Source: Catenulispora acidiphila DSM 44928
Lineage (GTDB): Bacteria; Actinomycetota; Actinomycetes; Streptomycetales; Catenulisporaceae
Reading direction: 5' to 3'
Assembly: GCF_000024025.1 (NCBI RefSeq)
Contig: NC_013131.1
Coordinates: 1,364,001 to 1,428,000, forward strand
Length of the DNA stretch: 64,000 nucleotides
A program made the position numbers and the translations under genes. The stretch's first letter is position 1, and every line of letters starts with the position of its first letter. Positions 35,746-44,456 of the stretch are shown one piece after another. Below the pieces are notes generated by a model. That model saw nothing but the letters and a program-made list of their open reading frames with translations, had not been told where the DNA came from and made no database searches.

Positions 35746-38364
35746 TCAGCCCTCTGAGGCCGCCACTCCATCCCAAGCCGCGATCCCGAGCGCCGCCCAG
35801 ATCTCCTCCGCGCGCCGGTTCAGCTCCTGCGCCCGGGCTGGGTCGCCGTGCAGTGTCGCGAGATTCGCGAGGAGGGTCGACGCCCGGGCCTCCTCGTAGG
35901 GGTTGGGTGCCTCCTGGGCGAGGGTGAGGGCGCGTTCGGCGGTGGCTTGGGCGTGCTTCGGGTGGTGGGCGGTGAGTTCGGTGTGGGCGCGTTCGTTGAG
36001 GGATTCGGGGAGGTCGGGGTGGGTGGGGTCGGCTTCGGTGAGGAGTTTTTCGAGGCGGTCGTGGTAGTGCAGGGCTTGGGTGGGGTCGGCCAGGTCGCGG
36101 TGGGTGATGGCGAGGCCTTGGAGGGCGCGGGTGGTGCTGTCGAAGTATTGCTGTTCCTCGGCGGTGTGGAGTGCCGCTAGGTAGTGGTCCAGGGCTTGGT
36201 GGGGGTGGTGGGTGGTGCGTTCGGCGTCGGCGATCACGATGAGGGCCGCGCTGCGTCCGGTTTCGTAGTTGCTTTGCTCGAAGTGGGTGAGGGCTTCGGT
36301 GGCGAGGGTGAGGGCTTCTTCCGGGTGGCGTTGGCGTTTGGCGACTTCGGCCAGGTTCGTCAGGGCCAGTCCCAGGCGGTGGGGGTCGGGGTTGGCGCGG
36401 AAGTAGGCGACGGCTTGTTCGCCGTAGTCGCGGGCTTGGGTCAGGCGCCACAGGGTGGTGGCGGTGATGGACAGGGCGCCGATCAGGGTGGCGCGCAGGG
36501 TCTCGCCGGCGCCGATCAGCGCGGTCTCGAAGTGCTCGATGGCTTCCTCGGGGCGCCCCGCGATCAGGGATGCGATGCCCAGCATGCGCGCGGCCCAGGC
36601 GTGGTCTTCTTCCGCGCCGGGGGAGCGGGTGCCGGTTCGGGCGAGGTGGCCCAGGGCGGTCATGGCGGCGGGCTGGCCGCTCGTCCACAGGAAGCAGACG
36701 CTGTTGCGCAGCAGTGCCAGCGACCGTGCGTCGAGGGCGGTCCCGGACAGGTGGATCAGGGTCGGGAGATGCTCCTCGAACCAGGCTCCGCCTTCCGCGG
36801 CGTCCGCGAAGTCCGGCAGGCGGTCGTCGGGAAGGCCGGGCTGGATCAGGCCGATCCGGGCCGAGCCGTACGGATCGAACGCCGTCGACGCCGCAGCCGC
36901 CGCCGCGATGTGGTAGTCCACCAGACGCCGCTCCGCCGCCGCGCGCGCCGGGTCCGCCATGGCCCGCGCGTGGTCGCGCGTCAGGTCGTGCAAGCGGTAG
37001 CGTCCGGCCGCCGACTCGTCGAGCAGGTGCGCGTCCACCAGCGTCTGCAACAGGTCCTCGGCGTCCGCCGGATGCGCGTCGATCAGCGCGGCGGCGGCGT
37101 AGACGTCGAAGTCCAGGCCCGGCAGCGACCCGAGCAGCGCGAACCCGGCGCGCTCGGTCTCCCTCAGGTGCGCCACTGACAACGCAAGTGCCGCGCCCAC
37201 GCCGCCGCCGTCCGCCGCCAGCTCACGGCGCCGGCGCTCCTCGTCCCGCAGCCGCTCGGCCAGGAACGCCGCGCTCCACGCCGGCCGGTGCCGCAACCGC
37301 GCCGCGCACAGCTGCACCGCCAGCGGCAGCCGGCCGCACGCCTCGATGATCGCGTCCACGGCCTCCGGCTCGGCCGCCCGCCGCTCCGGCCCGGCGATCA
37401 CGTCCACCAGCTCGCGGCACTCCGGCAGCGAGGGCACCGCCAGCGTCAGCGACCGCGCGCCCTCCAGCGACACCAACCGCCGCCGGCTCGTCACCAGCAC
37501 CACGGCGTCCGCCGCACCCGGCAGCAGCGGACGCACCTGCGCGGAGTCCACGGCGTCGTCGAGCACGACCACCGGCGTCCGCCGCGCCGCCTCGCCCCGC
37601 CACAACGCGGCCCGCAGGTCCGGATCCTCCGGAATCCGCTTGTCCGGCACGCCGATCGCGCTCAGCAGCGCCGTCAGCGCGGCCTCCGGCGCCAGCGGCG
37701 CGCGATGCGAGGTGTGCCCGTGCAGATGGAGATACAGGGTCCTGCGACGCTCCGCCTCGGCCAGGGCCCGCGCGGCGCGCACCGCCAGCGTGCTCTTGCC
37801 GACCCCCGCCATGCCGTCCACGACCCAGACCCCGGGCGTCGTGACCAGAGTCGCCAGTTCCGGACGGCGTCCGACGAAACCGAGGGGGGCGCGCGGAAGG
37901 TCGTCGCGCCCCAACCCGGTGGCACCGCCGACGCCGCCGACGCCGCCCGCGACGCCGCCCGAGATACCCGCCACGCCGCGCGGCACGTTCAGCCGCGCGC
38001 CGCGTGCCGCCGCCCAGGCCGTGCGCAGCCCGTCGGGATCGCGGCGCGCCAAGCGGCTCATCGCCTGCACCACCGTCCACGGCGGCACCGAACGTCCGGC
38101 CAGGTAACGGGACAAGGACGAGTCGCTGACGTGCGTGACCCGCTCCAACTCCTTGAGACTGAGCCCGGTGGCCTCCTGCACCGCCAGCAACTCGGCAGCC
38201 AGCAGCGCGCGCGGATCCCGGGGAGCGCTCTCGGCCTCGTCCACGTCGCCATCCCGACTCTGGTCCGGCGCGTTCCTCCTCGGGCGCGCAGCCTTCGACA
38301 CCTTGTGCGCCTGAAGGGTATCCGTCCCAGCTCGCGAGGGCGATGGCGGAAAGACGTTGGACAT
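35746..38364 (-). CDS. XRE-HTH / NB-ARC-type NTPase / TPR protein (STAND regulator)
   Basis: 872 residues. Positions 52-110 form an XRE helix-turn-helix (ELLAVQEATGLSLKELERVT, DSSLSRYLAGRSVPPW). A Gly-rich linker (125-150) leads to a STAND NTPase with Walker A GMAGVGKST (K190 in the P-loop), Walker B VVVLDDA, the sensor VLVTSRRRL and GRLPLAVQL, then a winged helix (LHDLTRDHARA). The C-terminal 300 residues are TPR units (AEEDHAWAARMLGIASLIAG, ALTNLAEVAKRQRHPEEAL). STAND proteins hold ADP at rest and oligomerise on ligand binding; actinomycete members control transcription or act in phage defence. No effector enzyme domain is present, so regulation is more likely. The start at 38364 is the first in frame; later starts are possible. 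Confidence 0.88.
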   Translation of the reverse strand: MSNVFPPSPSRAGTDTLQAHKVSKAARPRRNAPDQSRDGDVDEAESAPRDPRALLAAELLAVQEATGLSLKELERVTHVSDSSLSRYLAGRSVPPWTVVQAMSRLARRDPDGLRTAWAAARGARLNVPRGVAGISGGVAGGVGGVGGATGLGRDDLPRAPLGFVGRRPELATLVTTPGVWVVDGMAGVGKSTLAVRAARALAEAERRRTLYLHLHGHTSHRAPLAPEAALTALLSAIGVPDKRIPEDPDLRAALWRGEAARRTPVVVLDDAVDSAQVRPLLPGAADAVVLVTSRRRLVSLEGARSLTLAVPSLPECRELVDVIAGPERRAAEPEAVDAIIEACGRLPLAVQLCAARLRHRPAWSAAFLAERLRDEERRRRELAADGGGVGAALALSVAHLRETERAGFALLGSLPGLDFDVYAAAALIDAHPADAEDLLQTLVDAHLLDESAAGRYRLHDLTRDHARAMADPARAAAERRLVDYHIAAAAAASTAFDPYGSARIGLIQPGLPDDRLPDFADAAEGGAWFEEHLPTLIHLSGTALDARSLALLRNSVCFLWTSGQPAAMTALGHLARTGTRSPGAEEDHAWAARMLGIASLIAGRPEEAIEHFETALIGAGETLRATLIGALSITATTLWRLTQARDYGEQAVAYFRANPDPHRLGLALTNLAEVAKRQRHPEEALTLATEALTHFEQSNYETGRSAALIVIADAERTTHHPHQALDHYLAALHTAEEQQYFDSTTRALQGLAITHRDLADPTQALHYHDRLEKLLTEADPTHPDLPESLNERAHTELTAHHPKHAQATAERALTLAQEAPNPYEEARASTLLANLATLHGDPARAQELNRRAEEIWAALGIAAWDGVAASEG

Positions 38365-38473
38365 CAGTCGTGTGCTGATGTCGTTTTGAAAGCCCTTCGT
38401 CCCGACAGGTTAGAAGACCTCCGCGATGGGCCATGCCTCTAGGTGTATCCCCTACCGGGAGGAGTCCCCTGAT

Positions 38474-38878
38474 ATGTCCCTCGATGTTTCCCCGGATCTG
38501 CTTGACGCCGCCGAACGCGGTGAGGTGTCGGACGAGCAGTTCGCCGAGTGTGTCCGGGACTCGCTGCCCTACGCGTGGCGGATGGTCAGCGACTTGTCGA
38601 CCCGGCTGCACGTCGACGGTTCGGGCGGGACCGGATTCGTCGACAACACCACGCCGCCGCCGGATGAGACGGCGCGCGGACAGCTGCTGCGCGCCCTGGC
38701 CAGCGACGCGATCCGCGGCTGCCTGGAGCGGCACTTCGGCGTCCGGCTCGCTTTCCAGAACTGCCACCGCGTCGCGGTCTTCCCGGCGGACACCGCCAAG
38801 GACTCCGAGGTCTACAGCCGCTTCACTTCCGTCCGAGCTCAGTTGCTGAACCAGTCGCCGCTGCTGCGCGACTGCTGA
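38474..38878 (+). CDS. Conserved actinobacterial protein (SCO5389-like)
   Basis: 134 residues. It starts MSLDVSPDLLDAAERGEVSD and contains ESLPYAWRMV-like, TPPPDETARGQLLRALASDA, HFGVRLAFQNCHRVAVFP and ends RFTSVRAQLLNQSPLLRDC. This matches from memory a small, strongly conserved Streptomyces protein encoded beside nucS. It is soluble, with one Cys at the very C-terminus and one in FQNCH. Function unknown. GGGAGGAG lies upstream of the ATG at 38474. The terminator at 38985 ends the transcript. Confidence 0.8.
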   Translation: MSLDVSPDLLDAAERGEVSDEQFAECVRDSLPYAWRMVSDLSTRLHVDGSGGTGFVDNTTPPPDETARGQLLRALASDAIRGCLERHFGVRLAFQNCHRVAVFPADTAKDSEVYSRFTSVRAQLLNQSPLLRDC

Positions 38879-38984
38879 GCCGCAAGTCTCCGGAGCTGGT
38901 GGGGACGGTTCGGGGTCGGATAGCCGTACTGAACGCACGGGCTGGTGCGGGCATCCCGAATCGAGGCCGGAGGACTTGCGAAAG

Positions 38985-39021
38985 GCCGGTGGCGGCCCAG
39001 GGGGCAGAGGTCGCCACCGGC
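38985..39021 (+). terminator. Intrinsic terminator between the SCO5389-like gene and the LLM gene
   Basis: 10-bp stem GCCGGTGGCG / CGCCACCGGC with a 17-base loop, followed by TCTTTCTTGT. It lies 106 bp after the + strand stop and 52 bp from the end of the convergent flavin monooxygenase gene. Confidence 0.75.
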
Positions 39022-39073
39022 TCTTTCTTGTGTCTGGGCGATCCTGTGCCCGGATAAGGGATTTCGGCGATTC

Positions 39074-40045
39074 TCACGCGCCGCGCAGCAGCGGCAGGAC
39101 CGAGCTTCCCAGAGCTTTGATATTCGCCGGCGTGTGCTCGGGACCGCCGCCCTCGACGAAGAGCAGGACGTGCTCGATCCCGGTGACCTGGCTCGATTCC
39201 AGGATCCGGTCCGCGCAGTAGGACGCCGGCCCGATCGGATGGATCGCCGTCAGGTACTCGGCATAGGCGTCGGGGTCGCGCATCGCCGCCTGCGTTCCGT
39301 CGAAGCGGACGTGCGCGGCCAGGCCGGGGCGCAGCCACGTCGGCATCGTCTGTCGCAGAAGCCTGATACCGGCGCCGCGGGACTCGGCGACCTGTGCGAC
39401 GACCACCGACGCGTGCGGCGCGGGGGAGCCGTAGGCGCGCACCATCGCTGCCTTCTCGGCGTCGTCGGCGTGCATGCCGAGCAGCATCGGCAGTCGCCGG
39501 CCGGCCGCCATCTCCAGCGTCTCAGGGGACGTACACGCCACCAGCATCCCCGGACGTCCGCGCGGAACGACCGGAACCTCGCGGAACCGGTGGAACTCGC
39601 CGTCGTAGGAGACAGCGTCCTGCGATCCCCAGGCGCACAGCACGTCCAGCGCCTCGGCGAACGCCCGCCGCGAGAGCCCCTCCATCCCGGTGCCGAACAC
39701 CTCCAGGTCCACCCACGGCCCGCCGCGCCCGACCCCCAGCGTGAACCGCCCGCCGGTGAGCACGTCCAGCATCGCCGCCTGCTCGGCCACCGCGACCGGA
39801 TGCGCGGTGGACAGCACCGTCACCGCCGTCCCCAGCCCGATCCCGCGGGTGCGCCCGGCCAGCATTGCGGCGAAAGTGAGAGCTGACGGACAGGTGCCGT
39901 ACGGCATGAAGTGGTGTTCGGCCATGAAGACGTCGTCGAACCCGGCGTCTTCGGCGGCGACGCCGAGGTCCAGCGCGGTGCGCAGCGCCTGCTCCGCCGA
40001 GATGCCCGGAAAGCCCGCCGCCACCAGAAAAAGACCGATACGCAT
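39074..40045 (-). CDS. LLM-class flavin-dependent oxidoreductase (luciferase-like)
   Basis: 323 residues, a bacterial-luciferase-type TIM barrel. It opens MRIGLFLVAAGFPGISA, with AEDAGFDDVFMAEHHFMPYG (the AEHHF F420/FMN-site motif), GIGLGTAVTVLSTAHPVAVAEQ and LDVLTGGRFTLGVGRGGP. These enzymes use reduced FMN or F420 to oxidise small organic molecules. The substrate cannot be inferred. It is transcribed alone, divergently from the fused dehydrogenase gene with a 146-bp gap. The ATG at 40045 fits the family start. Confidence 0.88.
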   Translation of the reverse strand: MRIGLFLVAAGFPGISAEQALRTALDLGVAAEDAGFDDVFMAEHHFMPYGTCPSALTFAAMLAGRTRGIGLGTAVTVLSTAHPVAVAEQAAMLDVLTGGRFTLGVGRGGPWVDLEVFGTGMEGLSRRAFAEALDVLCAWGSQDAVSYDGEFHRFREVPVVPRGRPGMLVACTSPETLEMAAGRRLPMLLGMHADDAEKAAMVRAYGSPAPHASVVVAQVAESRGAGIRLLRQTMPTWLRPGLAAHVRFDGTQAAMRDPDAYAEYLTAIHPIGPASYCADRILESSQVTGIEHVLLFVEGGGPEHTPANIKALGSSVLPLLRGA

Positions 40046-40191
40046 AGCTACCAGTGTGTAACCCGTGTGGGCACTCTCACAGGCAAGAAGGTGCTGTCAG
40101 AACCGGGGTGTCGCGTAGATACTGGCGAGTAACCGCAGACTCCATCCCTCTAGTAGCTGCGAGTCATCAAAACTCAAGGAGACGGATACCC

Positions 40192-41979
40192 ATGCCCCGC
40201 GAGTTCACCACCATCGGCGTCGTCGGCCTGGGCACGATGGGAGCCGGCATCGCCGAAGTCATGGCCCGCAACGGCATCAAGGTCATCGGCGTCGAGGTCG
40301 ACGACGCCGGCCTGGCCCGCGGCCGCGGCCACCTGCGGTCCTCCGTGGCGCGCGCGGTCAAGCGCGGCAAGCTGACCGACGCCGAGGCCCAGGAGCTGCA
40401 GGACCGGGTCGCCTTCAGCACCAGCCTGGACGACCTGGCCGCCGCGGAGCTGGTCGTCGAGGCCGTGCCGGAGGACCTGGAGCTCAAGCGCTCGGTCTTC
40501 CAGCGCCTCGACGCGATCTGTCCGCCCGAGACGGTCCTGGCGACCAACACCTCGGCGCTGTCGGTGACCGAGATCTCGGTGGCGACCGCGCGGCCCTCGC
40601 GCGTGGTCGGCGTGCACTTCTTCAACCCGGCGACGGTCATGAAGCTGGCCGAGGTGGTGCGCACCGTGGTCACCGACCCCGAGGTGGTCGAGGACGTCGA
40701 GGCGCTGGTGCGCCGGCTCGGCAAGGACGACGTCACCTGCGGGGACCGCGCCGGCTTCATCGCCAACGCGCTGCTGTTCGGCTACCTGAACCACGCGGTG
40801 GCGATGTACGAGCAGAAGTACGCCACCCGCGAGGACATCGACACCGCGATGAGGCTCGGCTGCGGCCTGCCGATGGGCCCGCTGGCGCTGCTGGACCTGA
40901 TCGGGATCGACACCGCCTACGAGATCCTGGACACGATGTACAAGCAGGGGCGCGACCGGCTGCACGCCCCGGCGCCGATCCTGAAGCAGATGGCGACCGC
41001 CGGGCTGCTGGGCCGCAAGACCGGTCGCGGATTCTATACATATGAGAGCTCTGACTCCCCGGTCGTGGTCGACGACGAGCAGACCCCCGACGCCGGCCAG
41101 GGCCGGCACGGCTCGGCGGTCCGCGACGTGCGGCGGATCGGCGTCGTCGGCTCGGGCACGATGGCGAACGGCATCGCGGAGGTCTGCGTCAAGGCCGGCT
41201 ACCAGACGGTGCTGGTCGCCCGGGCGACGGCCAAGGTGGACGCCGCGCGCGCGGCGATCTCGCGCTCGCTGGAGAAGGCCGTGCAGCGCGGCAAGCTCGC
41301 CGCCGGGGACCGGGACGCGGCGCTGGAGCGCCTGATCGGCACCATCGACCTGACCGACCTGTCCGACTGCGACCTGGTCATCGAGGCGGTCGTGGAGGAC
41401 GTCGAGGTCAAGCGCGCGCTGTTCTCGAACTTCGACGAGCTGGGCAAGCCCGGCGCGATCCTGGCCACCACGACCTCCTCGCTGCCGGTCATCGAGTGCG
41501 CGATGGCCACGCAGCGGCCGGCGGACGTGGTCGGGGTGCACTTCTTCAACCCCGCGCCGGTGATGAAGCTGGTCGAGGTCGTGCGCACGGTGAAGACCGC
41601 CGACGACGTGGTGGCCACCGTGCACGCCGTCTGCGCGCGGCTGGGCAAGGTCGCCGTGGACTGCGGCGACCGCGCCGGGTTCATCGTGAACGCGCTGCTG
41701 TTCCCGTACCTGAACGACGCGGTGAAGATGCTGGAGGCGCACTACGCCACCGCCGAGGACATCGACACCGCGATGAAGCGCGGCTGCGGCTACCCGATGG
41801 GCCCGTTCGAGCTGCTGGACGTGGTGGGACTGGACGTCTCGCTGGCCATCCAGCGCGTGCTCTACCTGGAGTTCCGCGAGCCCGGCTTCGCCCCGGCGCC
41901 GCTGCTGGAACACCTGGTGACCGCGGGGTACCTGGGGCGCAAGGCCGGTCGCGGGTTCCGCGACTACAGCTCCCGCTGA
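40192..41979 (+). CDS. Tandem-fused 3-hydroxyacyl-CoA dehydrogenase (two complete HAD units)
   Basis: 595 residues. Unit 1 (about 6-285) has GLGTMGAGIAEVMARNG, NTSALSVTEIS, HFFNPATVMKLAEVV and GRKTGRGFYTY; a ~30-residue linker follows. Unit 2 (about 318-592) repeats the same order with GSGTMANGIAEVCVKAG, TTSSLPVIECA, HFFNPAPVMKLVEVV and GRKAGRGFRDY. Both keep the catalytic His and Glu. Unit 2 has TTS in place of the usual NTS, so its substrate site may differ. A similar ~590-residue fusion (SCO5385-type) is known in Streptomyces. The reaction is NAD-dependent oxidation of 3-hydroxyacyl-CoA. AAGGAGAC precedes the ATG at 40192. Confidence 0.92.
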   Translation: MPREFTTIGVVGLGTMGAGIAEVMARNGIKVIGVEVDDAGLARGRGHLRSSVARAVKRGKLTDAEAQELQDRVAFSTSLDDLAAAELVVEAVPEDLELKRSVFQRLDAICPPETVLATNTSALSVTEISVATARPSRVVGVHFFNPATVMKLAEVVRTVVTDPEVVEDVEALVRRLGKDDVTCGDRAGFIANALLFGYLNHAVAMYEQKYATREDIDTAMRLGCGLPMGPLALLDLIGIDTAYEILDTMYKQGRDRLHAPAPILKQMATAGLLGRKTGRGFYTYESSDSPVVVDDEQTPDAGQGRHGSAVRDVRRIGVVGSGTMANGIAEVCVKAGYQTVLVARATAKVDAARAAISRSLEKAVQRGKLAAGDRDAALERLIGTIDLTDLSDCDLVIEAVVEDVEVKRALFSNFDELGKPGAILATTTSSLPVIECAMATQRPADVVGVHFFNPAPVMKLVEVVRTVKTADDVVATVHAVCARLGKVAVDCGDRAGFIVNALLFPYLNDAVKMLEAHYATAEDIDTAMKRGCGYPMGPFELLDVVGLDVSLAIQRVLYLEFREPGFAPAPLLEHLVTAGYLGRKAGRGFRDYSSR

Positions 41980-42055
41980 GCATGGCGGGACGAGAGGCGT
42001 CGGCGCGGCGAGGCGGGTGACCGACTGCGGGGCGCGGGCTGATTACCCTGGACGC

Positions 42056-42376
42056 ATGAGCCCGCGCCGCCGCCCGCCCCGCCGCTCCGACGTTCCCGAC
42101 GACGAGACGGACGGCGCGAACGCCCGGATGGCCTCGCGCGTCCTGGGCTACGACCGGATCGAGCCCGGACCCGACGGCCGGGACTGGGCCGTGCGGGGGA
42201 TTCCCGGGCAGGCGGCGCAGAAGGTCTACCGCTGCCCCGGATGCGAGCAGGAGATCCGGGCCGGGGTGCCGCACATCGTGGCCTGGCCGAAGGAGGACCA
42301 CGGCATCGGCGTGCAGGACCGGCGGCACTGGCACACGCCGTGCTGGAACGCGCGGTCCAGAAGGCGCGCCAGGTAA
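42056..42376 (+). CDS. Small conserved protein with a CPGC...HWHTPCW metal-site-like motif
   Basis: 106 residues. An Arg/Asp-rich N-terminus precedes VLGYDRIEPGPDGRDWAVRG, then CPGCEQEIRAGVPHIVAW and HWHTPCW. The Cys pair, His residues and later Cys could form one zinc site, much like a small HNH or zinc-ribbon fold without its catalytic part. In Streptomyces similar proteins are annotated ATP/GTP-binding without visible P-loop; I see none here either. Function unknown. It lies 76 bp after the fused dehydrogenase, in the same direction. A 57-nt repeat begins nine bases past its stop. Confidence 0.75.
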   Translation: MSPRRRPPRRSDVPDDETDGANARMASRVLGYDRIEPGPDGRDWAVRGIPGQAAQKVYRCPGCEQEIRAGVPHIVAWPKEDHGIGVQDRRHWHTPCWNARSRRRAR

Positions 42377-42384
42377 AGGATTGT

Positions 42385-42441
42385 GCCCACCCGTCTCCCA
42401 CCACCGCCCGTTACGGAAACGCTGCGCGTTACAAGTTTGAT
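42385..42441. repeat. 57-nt dispersed repeat with small hairpin, copy 1
   Basis: The first 29 bases (start GCCCACCCGTCTCCCACCAC) are identical to 60190-60218. After them comes a stem-loop AACGC-TGC-GCGTT (42418-42430), then GTTTGAT. In copy 2 the stem is GTCGC-TTC-GCGAC, so two base pairs changed together while pairing was kept. It follows the stop at 42376 by eight bases. Confidence 0.75.
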
Positions 42442-42507
42442 TAAAGTCAGCGCACGAACACCCCTAGCTCTTGGCGAGCGGCACGCCGACCCGCGATCAT
42501 GTGCGCC

Positions 42508-43272
42508 ATGGACCGCACTTTCGAGGAACTGATCGCGGAGGCCGACGCGGTCGACGTCAGCGGCTGGGACTTCTCCTGGCTGGACGGCCGCGCCGCCGAG
42601 GAGCGCCCGCCGTGGGGATACCAGCGGCAGCTGGGTGAGCGCGTCGGCGCCGCGCACCTGCACCTGGACATCCAGACCGGCGGCGGCGAGGTGCTCGCCG
42701 GCGTGCCGCAGCGGGCGTCCGGCGCCACGGTCGCCACCGAGGGCTGGCCGCCGAACATCGCGATCTCCCAGCAGAACCTGCGGGACAAGGGCGTGGTCAT
42801 CGTCTTCGACGAGGACGAGCCGCCGCTGCCCTTCGCCGACAACACCTTCGACCTGGTGACCAGCCGCCATCCGGTGATGGCGCACTGGCGCGAGATCGCG
42901 CGGGTGCTGGCGCCGGGCGGTACCTACTTCTCGCAGCACATCGGTCCGGACAGCGGCCACGAGGTCTACGAGTGGTTCCTCGGTCCCAAGCCCACCGGCA
43001 AGAGCTTCCGCGAACCGGCGCTGGCGCGTCAGGAGGCTGAGAAGAACGGGCTGGAGATCGTCGGCCTGGAAGAAGCCGAGCTGAAGATGGAGTTCTTCGA
43101 CATCGGCGCGATGGTCTACTTCCTGCGCAAGGTGATCTGGTTCGTGCCGGACTTCACCGTCGAGAAGTACCGCGACGATCTGCTGCGCATGCACGAGCAC
43201 ATGGAGCGCGAGGGCTCGTTCGTGGCGTACTCGCGGCGCTTCCTCATCGAGGCGCGTAAGCCTGGAGCCTGA
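42508..43272 (+). CDS. SAM-dependent methyltransferase (class I)
   Basis: 254 residues. The fold is a class I methyltransferase: motif I LHLDIQTGGGEVLAGVP (about 51-67), acidic end of strand 2 near VATEGWPPN, then VVIVFDEDEPPLPFADNTFD and LVTSRHPVMAHWREIARVLA with the typical post-motif GGTYFSQHIG. The substrate is unknown. Two ATGs, 42499 and 42508, are possible; the second gives the usual MDRTFEELI start. No strong ribosome site is seen. It may be a stand-alone gene. Confidence 0.85.
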   Translation: MDRTFEELIAEADAVDVSGWDFSWLDGRAAEERPPWGYQRQLGERVGAAHLHLDIQTGGGEVLAGVPQRASGATVATEGWPPNIAISQQNLRDKGVVIVFDEDEPPLPFADNTFDLVTSRHPVMAHWREIARVLAPGGTYFSQHIGPDSGHEVYEWFLGPKPTGKSFREPALARQEAEKNGLEIVGLEEAELKMEFFDIGAMVYFLRKVIWFVPDFTVEKYRDDLLRMHEHMEREGSFVAYSRRFLIEARKPGA

Positions 43273-43309
43273 TCCGCTCGTCTTCTACGATCCCCTATAG
43301 TCGCCAACC

Positions 43310-44407
43310 ATGACAGCGCTTGCGGAACGCTCACGAGTCTTCTCCCGGTCGGACCTGATCTTCCTGGGTCTGGCCGTGGTGACCACGGTGGGAGCGGTGG
43401 TGGTGCGCAGCGGCTCGGTGCTGCCGTTCGTGGTCTCGGCGGCCGCGGTCGCCGTGCTCGCCGCGCTCGTGGGGCGGGCCGTGGACCATCTCGCCGACCG
43501 GCTCGGCGCCGGGGCGGTCGGGGTGTTGCAGAGCGCGCTGGGCAACCTGCCGGAGCTGTTCATCTCGATCTTCGCCCTGCGCGCCGGCCTGACGACCGTG
43601 GTCACCTCGGCGATCATCGGCTCGATCCTGGCCAACCTGCTGCTGGTGCTGGGGCTGTCGTTCACCGTGGGCAGCGCGCGCCACGGGGTGCTGCGGTTCT
43701 CGGAGCAGCGGGCCCGGCTCATCATGGGCCTGATGATCCTGTCGGTGGCCTCGATGCTGATCCCGAGTCTGGCGTCCTACATCCACTCCCCGGCCGCCGG
43801 CCACGAGGTGGCGCTGTCCCGCATCACGGCGATCGTCCTGCTGACGGTGTTCGCCCTGTCGATTCCGGCGAGCCTGCGCAGAGAGGCGGAACCGCGAGCC
43901 GCCGAGCAGTCCGCCGAGGCCAGCGAGGAGGAGGGCGGGGGCAACCACTGGCCGCTGTGGCTGGCCGTCGGCATGCTGGCCGTCACCGGCCTGGCCGCGG
44001 CGTACGTCTCCGACCTGTTCGTCGACGCCCTGACCCCGGCGATGAACTCGCTGCACATCTCGCAGGCCTTCTCCGGCCTGGTGATCGTCGCCATCGCGGG
44101 CAACGCGGTGGAGAACGCGGTCGGGGTGAAGCTGGCCTGGCAGAACCAGGCCGACCACGCGCTGTCGGTGGTCCTGAACAGCCCGCTGCAGATCGCCCTG
44201 GTGCTGGCGCCCGCGCTGGTGCTGCTCTCGCCGGTGATCGGGGGACCGGCGTTCACCCTGGTGTTCAACCCGATGCTGGTGACCACGGTCGGGATCGCGA
44301 CGCTGGCGGTGCTGTATCTGATCTCTGACGGCGAGTCGGACTGGCTGGAGGGATCGGCGATGATCGGGCTCTACGTGTTGGTGGCGACGGCTTTCTGGTG
44401 GGGGTAG
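43310..44407 (+). CDS. cax: Ca2+/H+ antiporter (CaxA/ChaA family)
   Basis: 365 residues with eleven likely helices. The two inverted alpha repeats of the CaCA superfamily are clear: ALGNLPELFISIFALRAG with GSILANLLLVLG in the first half, and IAGNAVENAVGVKLAW with LNSPLQIALVLAP in the second. The Glu in each (NLPE, NAVEN) is the ion-binding carboxylate. A cytoplasmic acidic loop (about 185-210, SAEASEEEGGGN) separates the halves. It exports Ca2+ in exchange for protons. The stop codon is the first base set of a strong hairpin. Confidence 0.92.
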   Translation: MTALAERSRVFSRSDLIFLGLAVVTTVGAVVVRSGSVLPFVVSAAAVAVLAALVGRAVDHLADRLGAGAVGVLQSALGNLPELFISIFALRAGLTTVVTSAIIGSILANLLLVLGLSFTVGSARHGVLRFSEQRARLIMGLMILSVASMLIPSLASYIHSPAAGHEVALSRITAIVLLTVFALSIPASLRREAEPRAAEQSAEASEEEGGGNHWPLWLAVGMLAVTGLAAAYVSDLFVDALTPAMNSLHISQAFSGLVIVAIAGNAVENAVGVKLAWQNQADHALSVVLNSPLQIALVLAPALVLLSPVIGGPAFTLVFNPMLVTTVGIATLAVLYLISDGESDWLEGSAMIGLYVLVATAFWWG

Positions 44408-44435
44408 GTGCCCGGTCGTGCGACCGGGCACCTAC
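44404..44435. terminator. Bidirectional terminator after the Ca2+/H+ antiporter
   Basis: Perfect 15-bp stem including the antiporter's TAG stop: GTAGGTGCCCGGTCG and its complement 44421-44435, with only a 2-base apparent loop. It is shared with the convergent ABC permease gene that ends at 44457. Confidence 0.8.
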
Positions 44436-44456
44436 CTCGACGATGCCGAGCAGCCT

